The notes: a model not told the origin generated them from the sequence alone. A stretch of DNA of 64,000 bases from JASHVB01 sp963762885 (GCA_963762885.1 CAVXNH010000104.1:18316-82315), one strand, 5' to 3'; numbered from the stretch's first letter, positions 44,134 to 54,564 are shown. Program-made: numbers and translations.

Positions 44134-44862
44134 TTAGGGCGCCGGGGCCGGGCTGGCAACCGGGGCGGCGCGATTGGAGGCGCGATACGCCGCCCACAGG
44201 TCGGGGCGGCGCTCGCGGGTGATGCGTTCGGATTCTGCCTGCCGCCAGGCTGCGACCGCCCCGTGATGGCCGGACAACAGCACGTCCGGCACGCGGCGGC
44301 CCTGCCATTCGGCGGGGCGGGTGTAGTGCGGGTATTCCAGCAAATGGGTGGAAAAACTTTCCTCGGTGGCGCTGTCGGCTGCGCCCATGACCCCCGGCAG
44401 CAGCCGCACAGCGGCGTCGAGGATCACCAGGGCGGGGAGTTCGCCGCCCGACAGCACGTAATCGCCGATGGAGATCTCCTCCATTGCTCGGGCGTCGATG
44501 ACGCGCTGGTCCACGCCTTCGTAGCGGCCGCACAGCAGGATCACCCCGGGGGCGGCGGCGTAGCGCTGCGCGTCTGCCTGGGTGAAGCGCCGGCCGCGCG
44601 GGGTCAGGAACACCAGTGGCCGGTCGGCGGTGGTTACGGAGGTCAGCGCGGCGTCAACCACGTCGGGGCGCATCACCATGCCAGGGCCGCCGCCGAACGG
44701 TGTGTCGTCCACGCTGCGGTGCCGGTCGGTGGCAAAGTCGCGGATGTTGACCGCGTGCAATGACCAGAGCCCAGCGGCCAGGGCTCGGCCGGCGAGCGAG
44801 CAGGCGAGTGGCCCGGGAAACATCTCCGGGAACAAGGTCAGCACGGAAGCACGCCAGGTCAT
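44134..44862 (-). CDS. trmD: tRNA (guanine37-N1)-methyltransferase
   Basis: A 242-residue SPOUT methyltransferase. LTLFPEMFPGPL, VDDTPFGGGPGMVM, LCGRYEGVDQRVID and EISIGDYVLSGGELPALVI form the trefoil knot that binds AdoMet. It methylates G37 of tRNAs reading CNN codons, preventing +1 frameshifts. ATG 44862 overlaps the rimM stop (ATGA). An ORF extension to 44964 comes from an intergenic repeat. Confidence 0.97.
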   Translation of the reverse strand: MTWRASVLTLFPEMFPGPLACSLAGRALAAGLWSLHAVNIRDFATDRHRSVDDTPFGGGPGMVMRPDVVDAALTSVTTADRPLVFLTPRGRRFTQADAQRYAAAPGVILLCGRYEGVDQRVIDARAMEEISIGDYVLSGGELPALVILDAAVRLLPGVMGAADSATEESFSTHLLEYPHYTRPAEWQGRRVPDVLLSGHHGAVAAWRQAESERITRERRPDLWAAYRASNRAAPVASPAPAP

Positions 44863-45554
44863 GCCCGCGCACCTCGCCCGCGCTGCGCGCGGGCAACCTC
44901 TCCCGCGGGAGCGGGAGAGGTCGATGGCGCGAAGCGCCGAGGGTGAGGGTGATCGGGTCGGCACGCGGCATCGGCTTGCAACGTGCCGACCCGATCACCC
45001 TCACCCTCGGCGCTGCGCGCCTCGGCCTCTCGCACTTCGTGGGAGAGGTTTACGGGCACCTCAACCACCACGCGCCCGTTTGCAACATCCACCTCGGGCA
45101 CGCAGGCGTGGGTGAACGGCACCAGCACCGCCGGCACGCCGTCCCGCACAACCTCCAGGCTCGCGCCCGCACCGTAGTCGTGCACCGTGGCGACCGTGCC
45201 CAGCACTGCACCGTTTGCGTCCAGCGCCGTCATCCCGACCAGGTCGGCGAGGTAGAACTCCTCCGCATCCTCCGGCTCCGGCAGTTGTGCGCGATCAACA
45301 TACAGCGGCGTGTTGGTCAGCTTTTCCGCCGCGGTCCGGTCTGCGACCTTCACCGACGCGCCATCCACGTGCTGGGTGATTTCGGCGATGCCTTCGCCGC
45401 ACCAGCGCAGCACAAACCGCCGGCCGCGATCGTCCGACAGCGGGCCGTACGCGGTCAGGTCGGTGGGATCGGCGGTGTGGCTGGTCACCCGCACCAGGCC
45501 GCGCACGCCGTGCGGCCGGCCGATCACGCCCAACAGGATGCGCTGCTGCGGCAC
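44859..45554 (-). CDS. rimM: Ribosome maturation factor RimM, repeat-extended C-terminus
   Basis: LLGVIGRPHGVRGLVRVTSH is the RimM N-terminal signature; EEFYLADLVGMTALDANGAV and GVPAVLVPFTHACVPEVDVA are the PRC-barrel part. GTG 45554 begins 7 nt after the rpsP stop. RimM assists 30S head assembly through S19. Family proteins end at about 165-185 residues; here about 55 more (after HEVREAEARS) are encoded by a family A repeat (44886-45055), and the stop still overlaps trmD as ATGA. The tail is not conserved. Confidence 0.9.
   Translation of the reverse strand: MPQQRILLGVIGRPHGVRGLVRVTSHTADPTDLTAYGPLSDDRGRRFVLRWCGEGIAEITQHVDGASVKVADRTAAEKLTNTPLYVDRAQLPEPEDAEEFYLADLVGMTALDANGAVLGTVATVHDYGAGASLEVVRDGVPAVLVPFTHACVPEVDVANGRVVVEVPVNLSHEVREAEARSAEGEGDRVGTLQADAACRPDHPHPRRFAPSTSPAPAGEVARAQRGRGARA
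44886..45055. repeat. Family A repeat inside the 3' end of rimM
   Basis: CAACCTCTCCCGCGGGAGCG...CCGAGGGTGAGGGTGATCGG and its complementary half (CCGATCACCCTCACCCTCGG...GTGGGAGAGGTT) form a long hairpin. The unit is in frame with rimM. Confidence 0.8.
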
Positions 45555-45561
45555 GAGCAGA

Positions 45562-45897
45562 TCACGCCGGCGCAGCGGCCTTGGCGCGCTCCTGCGCCTT
45601 CTTCCCCGGCGCCGACTTGATCGGTTGCTCGCGCATCGCCGGCATTGGCGCCAGCCCGGCGCGGCCGAGGAATTTTGCCACCCGATCGGTCGGCAGAGCG
45701 CCATGGCTCATCCAATGCTGGATGCGCTCGTCGACCAGCCGCACGCGGTCGGCGTGTTCGGCCGGCAGCATCGGGTTGTAGCTGCCCAGCTTTTCGATGA
45801 AGCGGCCATCGCGCGGGCTGCGGCTGTCGGCCACCACGATGTGGTAGTACGGCCGCTTCTTGGCGCCTGCGCGGGCGAGGCGGATCTTAAGTCCCAT
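45562..45897 (-). CDS. rpsP: 30S ribosomal protein S16
   Basis: A 111-residue protein with KIRLARAGAKKRPYYHIVVA, DSRSPRDGRFIEKLGSYNPM and RVQHW-like RIQHWMSHGALPTDRVAKFL, plus a Lys/Ala-rich tail. It is second in the operon, between ffh and rimM. Confidence 0.97.
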   Translation of the reverse strand: MGLKIRLARAGAKKRPYYHIVVADSRSPRDGRFIEKLGSYNPMLPAEHADRVRLVDERIQHWMSHGALPTDRVAKFLGRAGLAPMPAMREQPIKSAPGKKAQERAKAAAPA

Positions 45898-45935
45898 CGA
45901 TCGGTATCTCCTTCGGAAACGTGTGTGGTTGTGAA

Positions 45936-45971
45936 GTCGTGGGTGGCCGGGCCAAGCCCGGCCATGACGCG
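45936..45971. repeat. Family B repeat between ffh and rpsP
   Basis: GTCGTGGGTGGCCGGGCCAA and GCCCGGCCATGAC are the right half of the family B unit. Confidence 0.7.
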
Positions 45972-45981
45972 GAGGCCAGGG

Positions 45982-47370
<1,389 letters not shown>

Positions 47371-47576
47371 CACACGATCCCCTGGGCAGGGCACTCCAGA
47401 ACGACGAACGCGCCGCTGCGCGAACCTTCGCGGAGCGGCGGAGCCCCCGCGTCAGGCGGGGACCGGGCGATTGGGTTGACCCGGATGCGGCGGCTTATGG
47501 GCGGGGCAGGGGGCGGATGTCAAACATGGCGGCGCCGCGGCATGTTCTGTTTGCTCCATTGCCAAGGAACCAGCTC

Positions 47577-48212
47577 ATGCCGCCCCGATACGAGGCCGTC
47601 CTGTTCGATCTGCTGACGGCCTTGCTCGACAGTTGGAGCCTCTGGGACAGCGTCGCGGGCGGTCAGCCGTCGGGCCGGCGCTGGCGGGCCGAATACTTGC
47701 GTCTGACCTACGGCGCCGGCGCGTATCGCCCCTACGAGGCGCTGGTGGCGGAAGCCGCGGCCGCCGTAGGCCTGGACCGGAGGCTGGCCGACGCCCTGGC
47801 GGAGCGCTATGCCGAGTTGCAGCCCTGGCCAGGGGTCGCCGACGCGCTTGGTCGCTTGGCCGCCGCCGGCATCCCGCTTGGGGTCGCCACCAATTGCTCC
47901 GAGCCGCTCGGCCGCATCGCAGCCGAGCGGATCGGCGTCCCGTTTGCGGTCCTGGCGACCGCGGAACGCACCGGGTTCTACAAGCCGGACCCGCATCCCT
48001 ACCGTCTGGCGCTCCAGGAACTGCGGGTGGCGCCGGAACGCTGCCTGTTCGTCGCGGGCTCCGCCTACGATTTGATCGGCGCTGCGCGGGTCGGCATGAC
48101 GACGTGGTGGCACGACCGCATCGGCATGGCGAAGCCGCCCGAAGCGCCGGAACCGCTACGGCACACGCGTAGCCTGGAGGGACTTGCGGATCACGTGCTG
48201 GGGATTGAATAA
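47577..48212 (+). CDS. HAD-family hydrolase (2-haloacid dehalogenase-like)
   Basis: About 211 residues. AVLFDLLTALLDSWSLWD carries the nucleophile Asp of HAD motif I in the DLLT variant seen in type II 2-haloacid dehalogenases; LGVATNCSEPLG is motif II and GFYKPDPHPYRLAL with CLFVAGSAYDLIGAARVGM motifs III-IV. It hydrolyses a C-halogen or phosphate bond; substrate unknown. ATG 47577 is chosen over 47517 because homology begins at MPPRYEAVLFD. Confidence 0.82.
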   Translation: MPPRYEAVLFDLLTALLDSWSLWDSVAGGQPSGRRWRAEYLRLTYGAGAYRPYEALVAEAAAAVGLDRRLADALAERYAELQPWPGVADALGRLAAAGIPLGVATNCSEPLGRIAAERIGVPFAVLATAERTGFYKPDPHPYRLALQELRVAPERCLFVAGSAYDLIGAARVGMTTWWHDRIGMAKPPEAPEPLRHTRSLEGLADHVLGIE

Positions 48213-48280
48213 AGGGTCTTTCGCGATTTATGTGGGCCGTCCGGCATCACTTCGACCTTATGGATATGTGCCGTTACTGC

Positions 48281-48451
48281 CGGACCCCCGACCTTATCTG
48301 TGTGCATCTGCGTGCATCTGCGGTTCCAATTTCTTGCCGACGCGCGTGCCGCATTGGCGGCGCCGGACCATGCATGACGGTGCCGTTCCGCCAATGCAAG
48401 AAATTGGAACCGCAGATGCACGCAGATGCACACAGATAAGGTCGGGGTCCG
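48281..48451. repeat. Large near-perfect palindrome (171 bp)
   Basis: Arms 48281-48337 and 48396-48451 are complementary over 56 nt with a single one-base bulge (five versus four C). An inner hairpin (GCATTGGCGG with CCGCCAATGC) sits in the loop. The arm contains the tandem GTGTGCATCTG CGTGCATCTG followed by CGGTTCC. No gene is inside; ORFs over it are shadows. It explains most of the 405-nt gap between the HAD and IS66 genes. Confidence 0.85.
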
Positions 48452-48715
48452 GCACTGAAAGCGCCGCGTATACGTGCATTGTTGCTATGACGTATTACAA
48501 TCCGATCCAGACAAATCATGGAAGACCCTGAATAATGTTACGGTTCCGGGAATTCTTGCGACCTGGCGGTGTCGGCTATCGGCGCGCGCAATCAGCCTTT
48601 GAGAGCCAGGACAGCGCGTTAGCGTTGCGGGCCACCCACATGGCACCGATCACGCGATCTGTGATCCTGTATAAGGATGATGCAGGATAGCGGATTAACG
48701 CGGACCTTCGCGTTG

Positions 48716-48953
48716 CTACCCGGTGCCAGGTGCGTCAATCGCCCTGGCAACCTTCCAGTTCCACGGCAGCAGCGTGGCGAGCTGGTGCAGTTTGGTACGT
48801 CCCGCCACGATGCGTTGCAGCACATCGGTCAGCCAGGCCAGTGGCTCGACATCGTTCAGCTTGGCCGTCTGGATCAGCGTGGCGATGATCGCCCAATGGC
48901 GCCCGCCGCTATCGGCGCCAGCGAACAACGCATTCTTGCGCCCGAGAGCCATC
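48716..48953 (-). pseudogene. IS66 transposase TnpC, C-terminal fragment
   Basis: MALGRKNALFAGADSGGRHW and AIIATLIQTAKLNDVEPLAW are the conserved end of IS66 transposases. It continues the interrupted 51526-52878 coding region: VERAMRTVTMA at 51526 joins ALGRKNALF here across the insert. Confidence 0.85.
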
Positions 48954-49104
48954 ACCCGTTCATTCTGCCCATGTCGGGCAAGAACTGGAAGTCCATTACC
49001 GTTGGCACCCCTATTTCCGGCGCAAGGTTCTGGTTCGGCGGGTAGAGCAACGAGCAACCGGCCAGTTTGTACTGGTTGAGGGTCCGAAGGGCAGCATCAT
49101 CTGC

Positions 49105-49428
49105 GTGGCGGGTTGGATGTTCGATCCTATCGTGTGTGCGACGATGGCGGTAGGAGTGCTGCGCGTTGATCTGACCGCGTTGCTGGAATTGAAGCGAGCG
49201 TTGATAGAGGCTGGCCTGGCCCGAAAATCTCCGAGCGATAGTGGATTCGTTCGGGAGAAAGACGATGAAGATCCGCGACTTGCCGACGACAATAACGCCT
49301 CGGCAGATGAGCCTGCTGTTCGACGACAACCGTCTCGTCGGACTGGAAGTATTCGAGCGAAGCAAAGTCGCCACGGCACTGGCGCAGATACTGATGCTGG
49401 CCGCGGGCATCCGGGTCGAGGAGCTTGA
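49105..49428 (+). CDS. Conserved small protein of recombinase element (5' end unclear)
   Basis: The clear part is MFDPIVCATMAVGVLRVDLT...LELKRALIEAGLARKSPSDS. The same frame is open upstream to about 48955 and reads plausibly (GQELEVHYRW...RKVLVRRVEQ) without a start codon, so either the gene lost its start at the insertion edge or it begins at GTG 49105. The C-terminal ~40 residues overlap the next ORF. Function unknown; linked to large recombinases. Confidence 0.5.
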   Translation: MAGWMFDPIVCATMAVGVLRVDLTALLELKRALIEAGLARKSPSDSGFVREKDDEDPRLADDNNASADEPAVRRQPSRRTGSIRAKQSRHGTGADTDAGRGHPGRGA

Positions 49429-49444
49429 CGATGACAAGCTCTGA
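49265..49444 (+). CDS. Small recombinase-associated protein
   Basis: 59 residues (MKIRDLPTTITPRQMSLLFD...VFERSKVATALAQILMLAAG). ATG 49265 follows GGGAGAAAGACG. It ends 20 nt inside the recombinase gene. Its position before a large serine recombinase suggests a directionality or accessory factor; this is inference. Confidence 0.6.
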   Translation: MKIRDLPTTITPRQMSLLFDDNRLVGLEVFERSKVATALAQILMLAAGIRVEELDDDKL

Positions 49445-51503
49445 GCCGATTCCCCCGGCTGTTCTCAAGAGAAAGGCGGTGGTCTACGTCCGCCAGTCGT
49501 CGCAATCTCAGGTGCTGACCAACCTGGAGAGCAAACGACGCCAATATGATCTGGTCGAGGTCGCCCGCGAGCGCGGCTTCGTGGATGTCGAAGTGATCGA
49601 CGACGATTTGGGGCGATCGGCCAGCGGCACCGTTGCCCGGCCCGGGTTCGACCGTCTGGTTGCGTGGCTCTGCGCTGGCAAAGTCGGGGCTGTTCTGTGC
49701 TTTGATGCCTCAAGGCTCGCGCGGAACGGCCGCGACTGGCACCATCTGCTCGAACTGTGCGGACTTGTCGAAGCCCGGGTTATCGATCTGGATGGTGTCT
49801 ATAACCCGTGCCGGCCAAACGACCGGCTTCTTCTGGGCATGAAAGGCAGCATTAGCGAGTTTGAGCTGGGTGTCCTGCGGGCGAGGATGATAGATGCGGC
49901 TCGGTCCAAAGCCGGCCGGGGCGAGCTGCGGATATCCGTCCCCTTCGGCTACATCTGGCACCGCGAAGTCGGGCTTGGTCTCGATCCCGACCAACGTCTG
50001 CAAGAGGTGATCCGCCTGATTTTTGCTCGGTTCCGAGAACTCGGTAGTGCGCGACAGGTACTGCTATCAATGGCAGCCGATGGAATCCACTTCCCACGAC
50101 CGTCGGACGAAGGCCGAATGACCAGCTTCGAGTGGAAGCCGGTCAGGTATCGGAACGTCATCACTATATTAAAGAACCCATTCTACGCGGGTGCGTACGT
50201 GTACGGCAAAAGCGAGAAGCGTACCGCCCTGGTCGATGGGCGAGCCCGCAGGAGCTATGGGCACAGCAAGCCTATGGGCACATGGGAGGTGATGATCAAG
50301 GATCATCATGAGGCCTACATCAGTTGGGAGGAATACGAGCGCAACCAGCGACAGTTGGCCCTCAACGATTATCGCCACGCGGAAGGGGCGAAGTCAGGCC
50401 GAGGCGGCCGGGCGTTGCTGTCGGGGATGATGACCTGTGGCCGATGCGGCCGGCGCCTCAGCGTCGCCTATACCGGCAATCCACAAAGCCGGCCGGTGTA
50501 TCGCTGCGACAGGCCGAACCTTATGATGGGGCTGCCACGGTGCATGACCTTCGGCGGCCCGCGGGTCGACGCTGCTATCGCGCGAGAGATTCTGCGGGTT
50601 GTGCAGCCGGCAGCGATCGAAGCAGCGTTCGAGGCGGAGCGGATGCACCGTAAACAGCAGGAGGACCAGCACCGGATCCTGGATCTGGAACTTCAGCAGG
50701 CCCGCTACGAAGCCCGGCTGGCAGAACGGCGCTACGCGGCATGCGATCCCGACAACCGCCTCATCGCCGCGCAATTGGAGAAGAACTGGGAGCAAGCACT
50801 TCGGCGGGTCAACGAGCTCGAGACGCGCCAACTCGCTGAGCAGCCCTCGTCTATAGAGGTCGCTCCCGATGCCTTCACGGACTTGGCGGACAACCTGTCG
50901 GTAGCCTGGAACGCCGCGGGAGTTACGATGCGTGCGCGTCAACAACTCCTGAGAACATTGATCGCCGATATCGTCGTTGATGTGGACGACAAGGCGCGCG
51001 AGGTCATCCTCACGATTCATTGGCGCGGCGGTCAGCACTCTGAATTACGGGTACGTAAGCCACAAACAGGTGAGCATGGTTGTGCAACGGCAGAAGATGC
51101 GTTGGCAGTCATGCGCAGCATGGCGGGCCGCTGGTCAGACGAACATATAGCGGCCTCACTCAATAGAATGGGTTTGCCAACCGGCCAGGGTAAGACCTGG
51201 ACCGCGCACCGCGTCTCCTCGGTTCGGCGCGTGCGCGGGATTCACGCATACCGCTCAGCGGAGAAAGGCGGCGAATGGCTCACGATGACCGAGGCGGCGA
51301 AGGCATTGGAGGTCACCAATCACGTGGTACGGCGCCTGATCAGGACTGGTGTGCTGCCTGCGGCGCAAGTCGTAGCTGGTGCGCCTTACCAAATCCGTGC
51401 CGACGACCTTTCCGCGCCGACGGTCAAAGCAGTGGTCGCCCGAAAGGGCCGCCCGTGTCGCACTGATGATGCGAGCACAATTCCAATGTTTCCAGAGGCT
51501 TAA
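49425..51503 (+). CDS. Large serine recombinase
   Basis: A 692-residue recombinase. Catalytic domain: AVVYVRQSSQSQ with nucleophile Ser near residue 20, FDASRLARNGRDWHHLLELC, KGSISEFELGVLRARMIDAA. Recombinase domain from about residue 170 (PFGYIWHREVGLGLDPDQRL, ILKNPFYAGAYVYGKSEKRT), zinc ribbon CGRCGRRLSV...YRCDRPN, a coiled-coil segment and a C-terminal HTH-like part (MTEAAKALEVTNHVVRRLIR). It catalyses integration or excision of its element without homology beyond a short core. Confidence 0.9.
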   Translation: MTMTSSEPIPPAVLKRKAVVYVRQSSQSQVLTNLESKRRQYDLVEVARERGFVDVEVIDDDLGRSASGTVARPGFDRLVAWLCAGKVGAVLCFDASRLARNGRDWHHLLELCGLVEARVIDLDGVYNPCRPNDRLLLGMKGSISEFELGVLRARMIDAARSKAGRGELRISVPFGYIWHREVGLGLDPDQRLQEVIRLIFARFRELGSARQVLLSMAADGIHFPRPSDEGRMTSFEWKPVRYRNVITILKNPFYAGAYVYGKSEKRTALVDGRARRSYGHSKPMGTWEVMIKDHHEAYISWEEYERNQRQLALNDYRHAEGAKSGRGGRALLSGMMTCGRCGRRLSVAYTGNPQSRPVYRCDRPNLMMGLPRCMTFGGPRVDAAIAREILRVVQPAAIEAAFEAERMHRKQQEDQHRILDLELQQARYEARLAERRYAACDPDNRLIAAQLEKNWEQALRRVNELETRQLAEQPSSIEVAPDAFTDLADNLSVAWNAAGVTMRARQQLLRTLIADIVVDVDDKAREVILTIHWRGGQHSELRVRKPQTGEHGCATAEDALAVMRSMAGRWSDEHIAASLNRMGLPTGQGKTWTAHRVSSVRRVRGIHAYRSAEKGGEWLTMTEAAKALEVTNHVVRRLIRTGVLPAAQVVAGAPYQIRADDLSAPTVKAVVARKGRPCRTDDASTIPMFPEA

Positions 51504-51525
51504 AGAAGGAGTGCACAATGACTCG

Positions 51526-52878
51526 GCCATCGTAACCGTGCGCATGGCGCGCTCGACGGTGTTGGTGTCCAGCTCCAGGCGGCCGTCATCGAGATAGAGG
51601 ATCAGCCCGTTCCAATGGTTCAGAGCATAGCGTATCGCCTGAGCCAGCGTGGAACGGCCGGAGATACGCTCCAGTTGTTCGGTCAGCCAGGTGCGCATCG
51701 CCTCGACCAATGGCCGGCTGCGTTGCCGCCGCACCGCTCGGCGGTTCTCGGCCGGCGTGCCGCGGATGTCGGCCTCGATGGCATAGAGTTCGGCGATGCG
51801 CCGCAGCGCTTCCTCGGCCAGCGGCGACCTGGTTGCGACATGGATGTCGTAGAACTTGCGCCGGGCATGCGCCCAGCAGAAGGCGAGTTGAGGTGCATCG
51901 TCCCTCTGGTTGCGGACCAGGCTGCCAAACCCGGCGTAGCCGTCGACCTGCAGCAGGCCACGGAACCCTTGCAGATGCGTCTGCGGATGCTCGCCCTTGC
52001 GATCCTCACTATAAACATAAGCAGCCGCCGGATGGCCGGGGCCGCACCATGGCCGGTTGTCCACCGCGTAGCACCACAGCCGCCCGGTCTTGGTGCGCCC
52101 GCGTCCGGGGTCGAGGACCTGGCAGCGTGGTGTCGTCGGCGAACACCTTGGGCGAGGCCAGCACGGTGCTCAGTATCAGTTCATGCAGCGGCGCCAGCCA
52201 CCAGCAGGCGCGGCCCACCCAGTTGCACAGGGTCGAACGGTCCAGCGTGATGCCCTGACGGGCGAAAATCTGCGCCTGGCGATACAGCGGCAGATGGTCG
52301 GCATATTTGTTGACCAGCACGTGCGCCAGCAGCGCCTCGGTCGCCATGCCGCCGTCGATTGGCCGCTCGGGCGCAGGCGCCTGCACTACGGCTTCTTCGC
52401 AGCCGCGGCAGGCATAGCGCGGCCGGCGGATCAGCCGGACCCGGAAGTGGGCGGGAACGTAGTCCAGCATCTCGCCGCGGTCTTCGCCGATCAAATGCAA
52501 TGCGCCGCCGCAACAGGGGCAGGTCTTGTCATCGACATCGATCACTTGCTCGACCCGCGGCAGTTCCGCCGGCAGTGCGCCACGATTGCGTTTGGCTGGT
52601 TCGGAGCGTGGCGCACGCGGCGCCGTGTCCGTAACTGGCGGGCTCGACCGCGACACCGCCACCTCCACCGCGGCGCTCTGCTCGGCCACCGACTGTTCCA
52701 GGTCCTCGACCCCTTGCTGCACCGTTGCGTCGTCGAACTTCTCCGAGCGCCGGCCGAAGCTGTTGCGTTGCAGCGCCGCGATGATCAGCCGCTGCCGCTC
52801 GATCTCGGCCAGCGCCGCCAGCAGCAACTGCTGCAAGGCAGCCGGATCGTCGGGCAGTGTGGCTGGCACGGTGAACAT
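51526..52878 (-). pseudogene. IS66 transposase TnpC, main part, frameshifted and truncated
   Basis: The N-terminal part has ALLAEIERQRLIIAALQRNSF-type leucine-rich and CPCCGGALHLIGEDRGEMLD zinc-finger motifs; the catalytic core continues in another frame (AAYVYSEDRKGEHPQTHLQG, FCWAHARRKFYDIH, LELDTNTVERAMRTVTMA). One extra G near 52117 shifts the frame after FADDTTLP. The C-terminal end is at 48716-48953 across the inserted recombinase element. Confidence 0.88.
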
Positions 52879-52939
52879 AGCCAGACACTGAATCTTCGTT
52901 GCGAATCGGGTCCATTGAATCCTGCGTGAGCGTTCCGGC

Positions 52940-53332
52940 TCACCCCGCCAGTTCAGGACGCTTCACCCGCTGCGGCATGCGCCAGTCGATGCCCTCCAGC
53001 AGCATCGACAATTGCGCCGGCGTCAGCGCCACGCGGCCGGTATCGGTCACCGGCCATACGAAGTGGCCGCGTTCCAACCGCTTGGTGTAGAGGCACAGAC
53101 CCTGACCATCGTACCAAAGCAGCTTGACGATTCCGCCGCGACGTCCGCGAAAGGCGAACACCGCACCGCCGAACGGATCGTCGTTCAGTACCTGCTGCGC
53201 CAGCATCGCCAGGCCGTCCATGCCTTTGCGCATGTCGGTTCGCCCGCAGGCCAGCCAAACGTGCACACCAGGCGGCGGTCCGAGCGCGCTGGCCGCTTGT
53301 TGCAGCATCGGTCCGCTTTGCGGCCCGATCAT
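52940..53332 (-). CDS. tnpB: IS66 accessory protein TnpB
   Basis: A 130-residue protein of the IS66 Orf2 family (VWLACGRTDMRKGMDGLAML, GGAVFAFRGRRGGIVKLLWY, DGQGLCLYTKRLERGHF). It is required with TnpA for transposition of IS66. Its start overlaps the tnpA stop. Confidence 0.92.
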   Translation of the reverse strand: MIGPQSGPMLQQAASALGPPPGVHVWLACGRTDMRKGMDGLAMLAQQVLNDDPFGGAVFAFRGRRGGIVKLLWYDGQGLCLYTKRLERGHFVWPVTDTGRVALTPAQLSMLLEGIDWRMPQRVKRPELAG

Positions 53333-53790
53333 CCGCGCAGCACCCCGAGTACGCGGCGCAACGCTCGCTCGTCCACCTGCGCATCCACCCGCACCGTTGC
53401 ACCGCCGGGCAGGACGATCTCGATCAAGCCCGATCGCGGTGGCGCCGATCCGGCGAGGCGAGGCGGTTCGCGCAGCAGCTCAACGCGGGCGAAGCTCGCC
53501 GCCTTGCCGGGGTGGTTGACCAGAAACTGATGCCGCCAGACATACAGCTGGCCGGTACCGATCCCGTGCTTGCGCGCGATACCCGCAATCGAGACGTTCG
53601 GCTCGGCGCTCTCCGCCACGATCGCCTGCTTGTCCTCCGCCGACCAGCGTCGCCGGCGTTCGCCGCGCGTGATCACCTCGATGCGCTGCGTGCGAGCACT
53701 CTTATGAGCACCCGTATGGGTGCTCTGATCAGCGGCCTCGGTCACCTCTGTGCTGTCGATGTCCACCATCATGGCGGAACATGGCAGCAA
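53329..53790 (-). CDS. tnpA: IS66 accessory protein TnpA
   Basis: A 153-residue protein with the HTH region RRRWSAEDKQAIVAESAEPN and IAGIARKHGIGTGQLYVWRH, typical of IS66/IS3 TnpA. First gene of the IS. Confidence 0.88.
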   Translation of the reverse strand: MLPCSAMMVDIDSTEVTEAADQSTHTGAHKSARTQRIEVITRGERRRRWSAEDKQAIVAESAEPNVSIAGIARKHGIGTGQLYVWRHQFLVNHPGKAASFARVELLREPPRLAGSAPPRSGLIEIVLPGGATVRVDAQVDERALRRVLGVLRG

Positions 53791-53879
53791 ATTCCGGGCC
53801 GCTACCGCAATGTGGGGATGGCACTACGCTTACGCTTGTCCGTCATTTCCCATCGGTATTCCAGACAAATTCGACCGGC

Positions 53880-54152
53880 ATGCAGGCAATCGCCGCGTTT
53901 GCGGTCACATGGTGCGTGGTCGTCAGTATCGTATTCGTAGCATCCTATTGCACCTACAATGGATTGGAGCTGCCGATGATTAAGCTTGGAACTCAGCTTG
54001 TACAGAAGCCGCCAGCGGCGGGCTTCAATCGCCCTTTGATCCGACTTCGGGTTTCGATCTCATACCAGCGACCCTATGATCCAGCCGCTTTTACCCAGTC
54101 GCGCTGGCCGATGGAATGGATGCGTTCGGCGAGTGCCATCAAACCGTTCTAA
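53880..54152 (+). CDS. Hypothetical single-helix protein
   Basis: 90 residues with one likely membrane helix (AAFAVTWCVVVSIVFVASYC) and a Pro/Arg-rich tail. Not recognised, between the IS66 end and an IS630 remnant; may be a chance ORF. Otherwise nothing was seen in this 315-nt gap. Confidence 0.25.
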   Translation: MQAIAAFAVTWCVVVSIVFVASYCTYNGLELPMIKLGTQLVQKPPAAGFNRPLIRLRVSISYQRPYDPAAFTQSRWPMEWMRSASAIKPF

Positions 54153-54400
54153 GCGTCACAGCATGAATCGATCATCGCCTTATAATTGTCAAACGCCTGA
54201 TTACTCAGGAAGTTCTGCCGAAGATATAGCCTGACGTTCTCGACCGGGTTGAGTTCCGGGGAACACGGCGGCAGATGCAGCAGTGCCAGATTTTGCGGGA
54301 CAATCAAGGGGTCGCCTGTCTGATGCCAACCGGCCCGATCCAGCGGGATAACCCCAAACGCGTCGGTAGCGACGTTCCGGCTCACCTCGACCAGATAATA
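54149..54400 (-). pseudogene. IS630-family transposase fragment
   Basis: DRAGWHQTGDPLIVPQNLAL and LHLPPCSPELNPVENVRLYL are the conserved DDE segment of IS630-type transposases (second Asp and final Glu). Only the C-terminal third is present. Confidence 0.8.
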
Positions 54401-54564
54401 CACCAACCGCCCGTGAGACCGAGCCACGAATTTTTCCCACGGAAACAATATGGGCTATCGCTGGTGGGGGTGGCGAGAGCAATCGCGCAATGGCGCCGGT
54501 ACGATCGCACCGGCATGATGAACTACATCGGCGGCCTTATTGTGTTACCGAATTATCTTTCGAT

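Larger units (their letters stand above)
48954..51525 (+). mobile_element. Serine-recombinase element inserted in IS66 tnpC
   Basis: A roughly 2.58-kb insert splits tnpC. GCCATC occurs at both junctions (48948-48953 and 51526-51531), and removing one copy plus the insert restores the tnpC reading frame. It contains two small ORFs and a large serine recombinase, all on the plus strand, opposite to tnpC. The layout recalls y4bA-y4bD modules of rhizobia (from memory, unverified). Confidence 0.78.
48618..53833 (-). mobile_element. IS66-family insertion sequence, interrupted
   Basis: tnpA (53329-53790), tnpB (52940-53332) and tnpC (52878 down to 48716) are in the standard order. Ends are similar inverted repeats: left GTTAGCGTTGCGGGCCACCC from 48618, right ATGGCACTACGCTTAC ending at 53833 (complement GTAAGCGTAGTGCCAT). 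Without the 2.58-kb insert the element is about 2.64 kb, normal for IS66. No 8-bp target duplication was seen. tnpC carries both a frameshift and the insert, so the copy is dead. Confidence 0.85.

Noticed and set aside
43281..44222. 313-residue plus ORF over rplS
   Set aside because: Mixed shadow of the propeller gene and rplS antisense.
48610..53841. 8-bp target duplication of IS66
   Set aside because: Flanking octamers (GACAGCGC and GCTTGTCC) do not match, so none is claimed.
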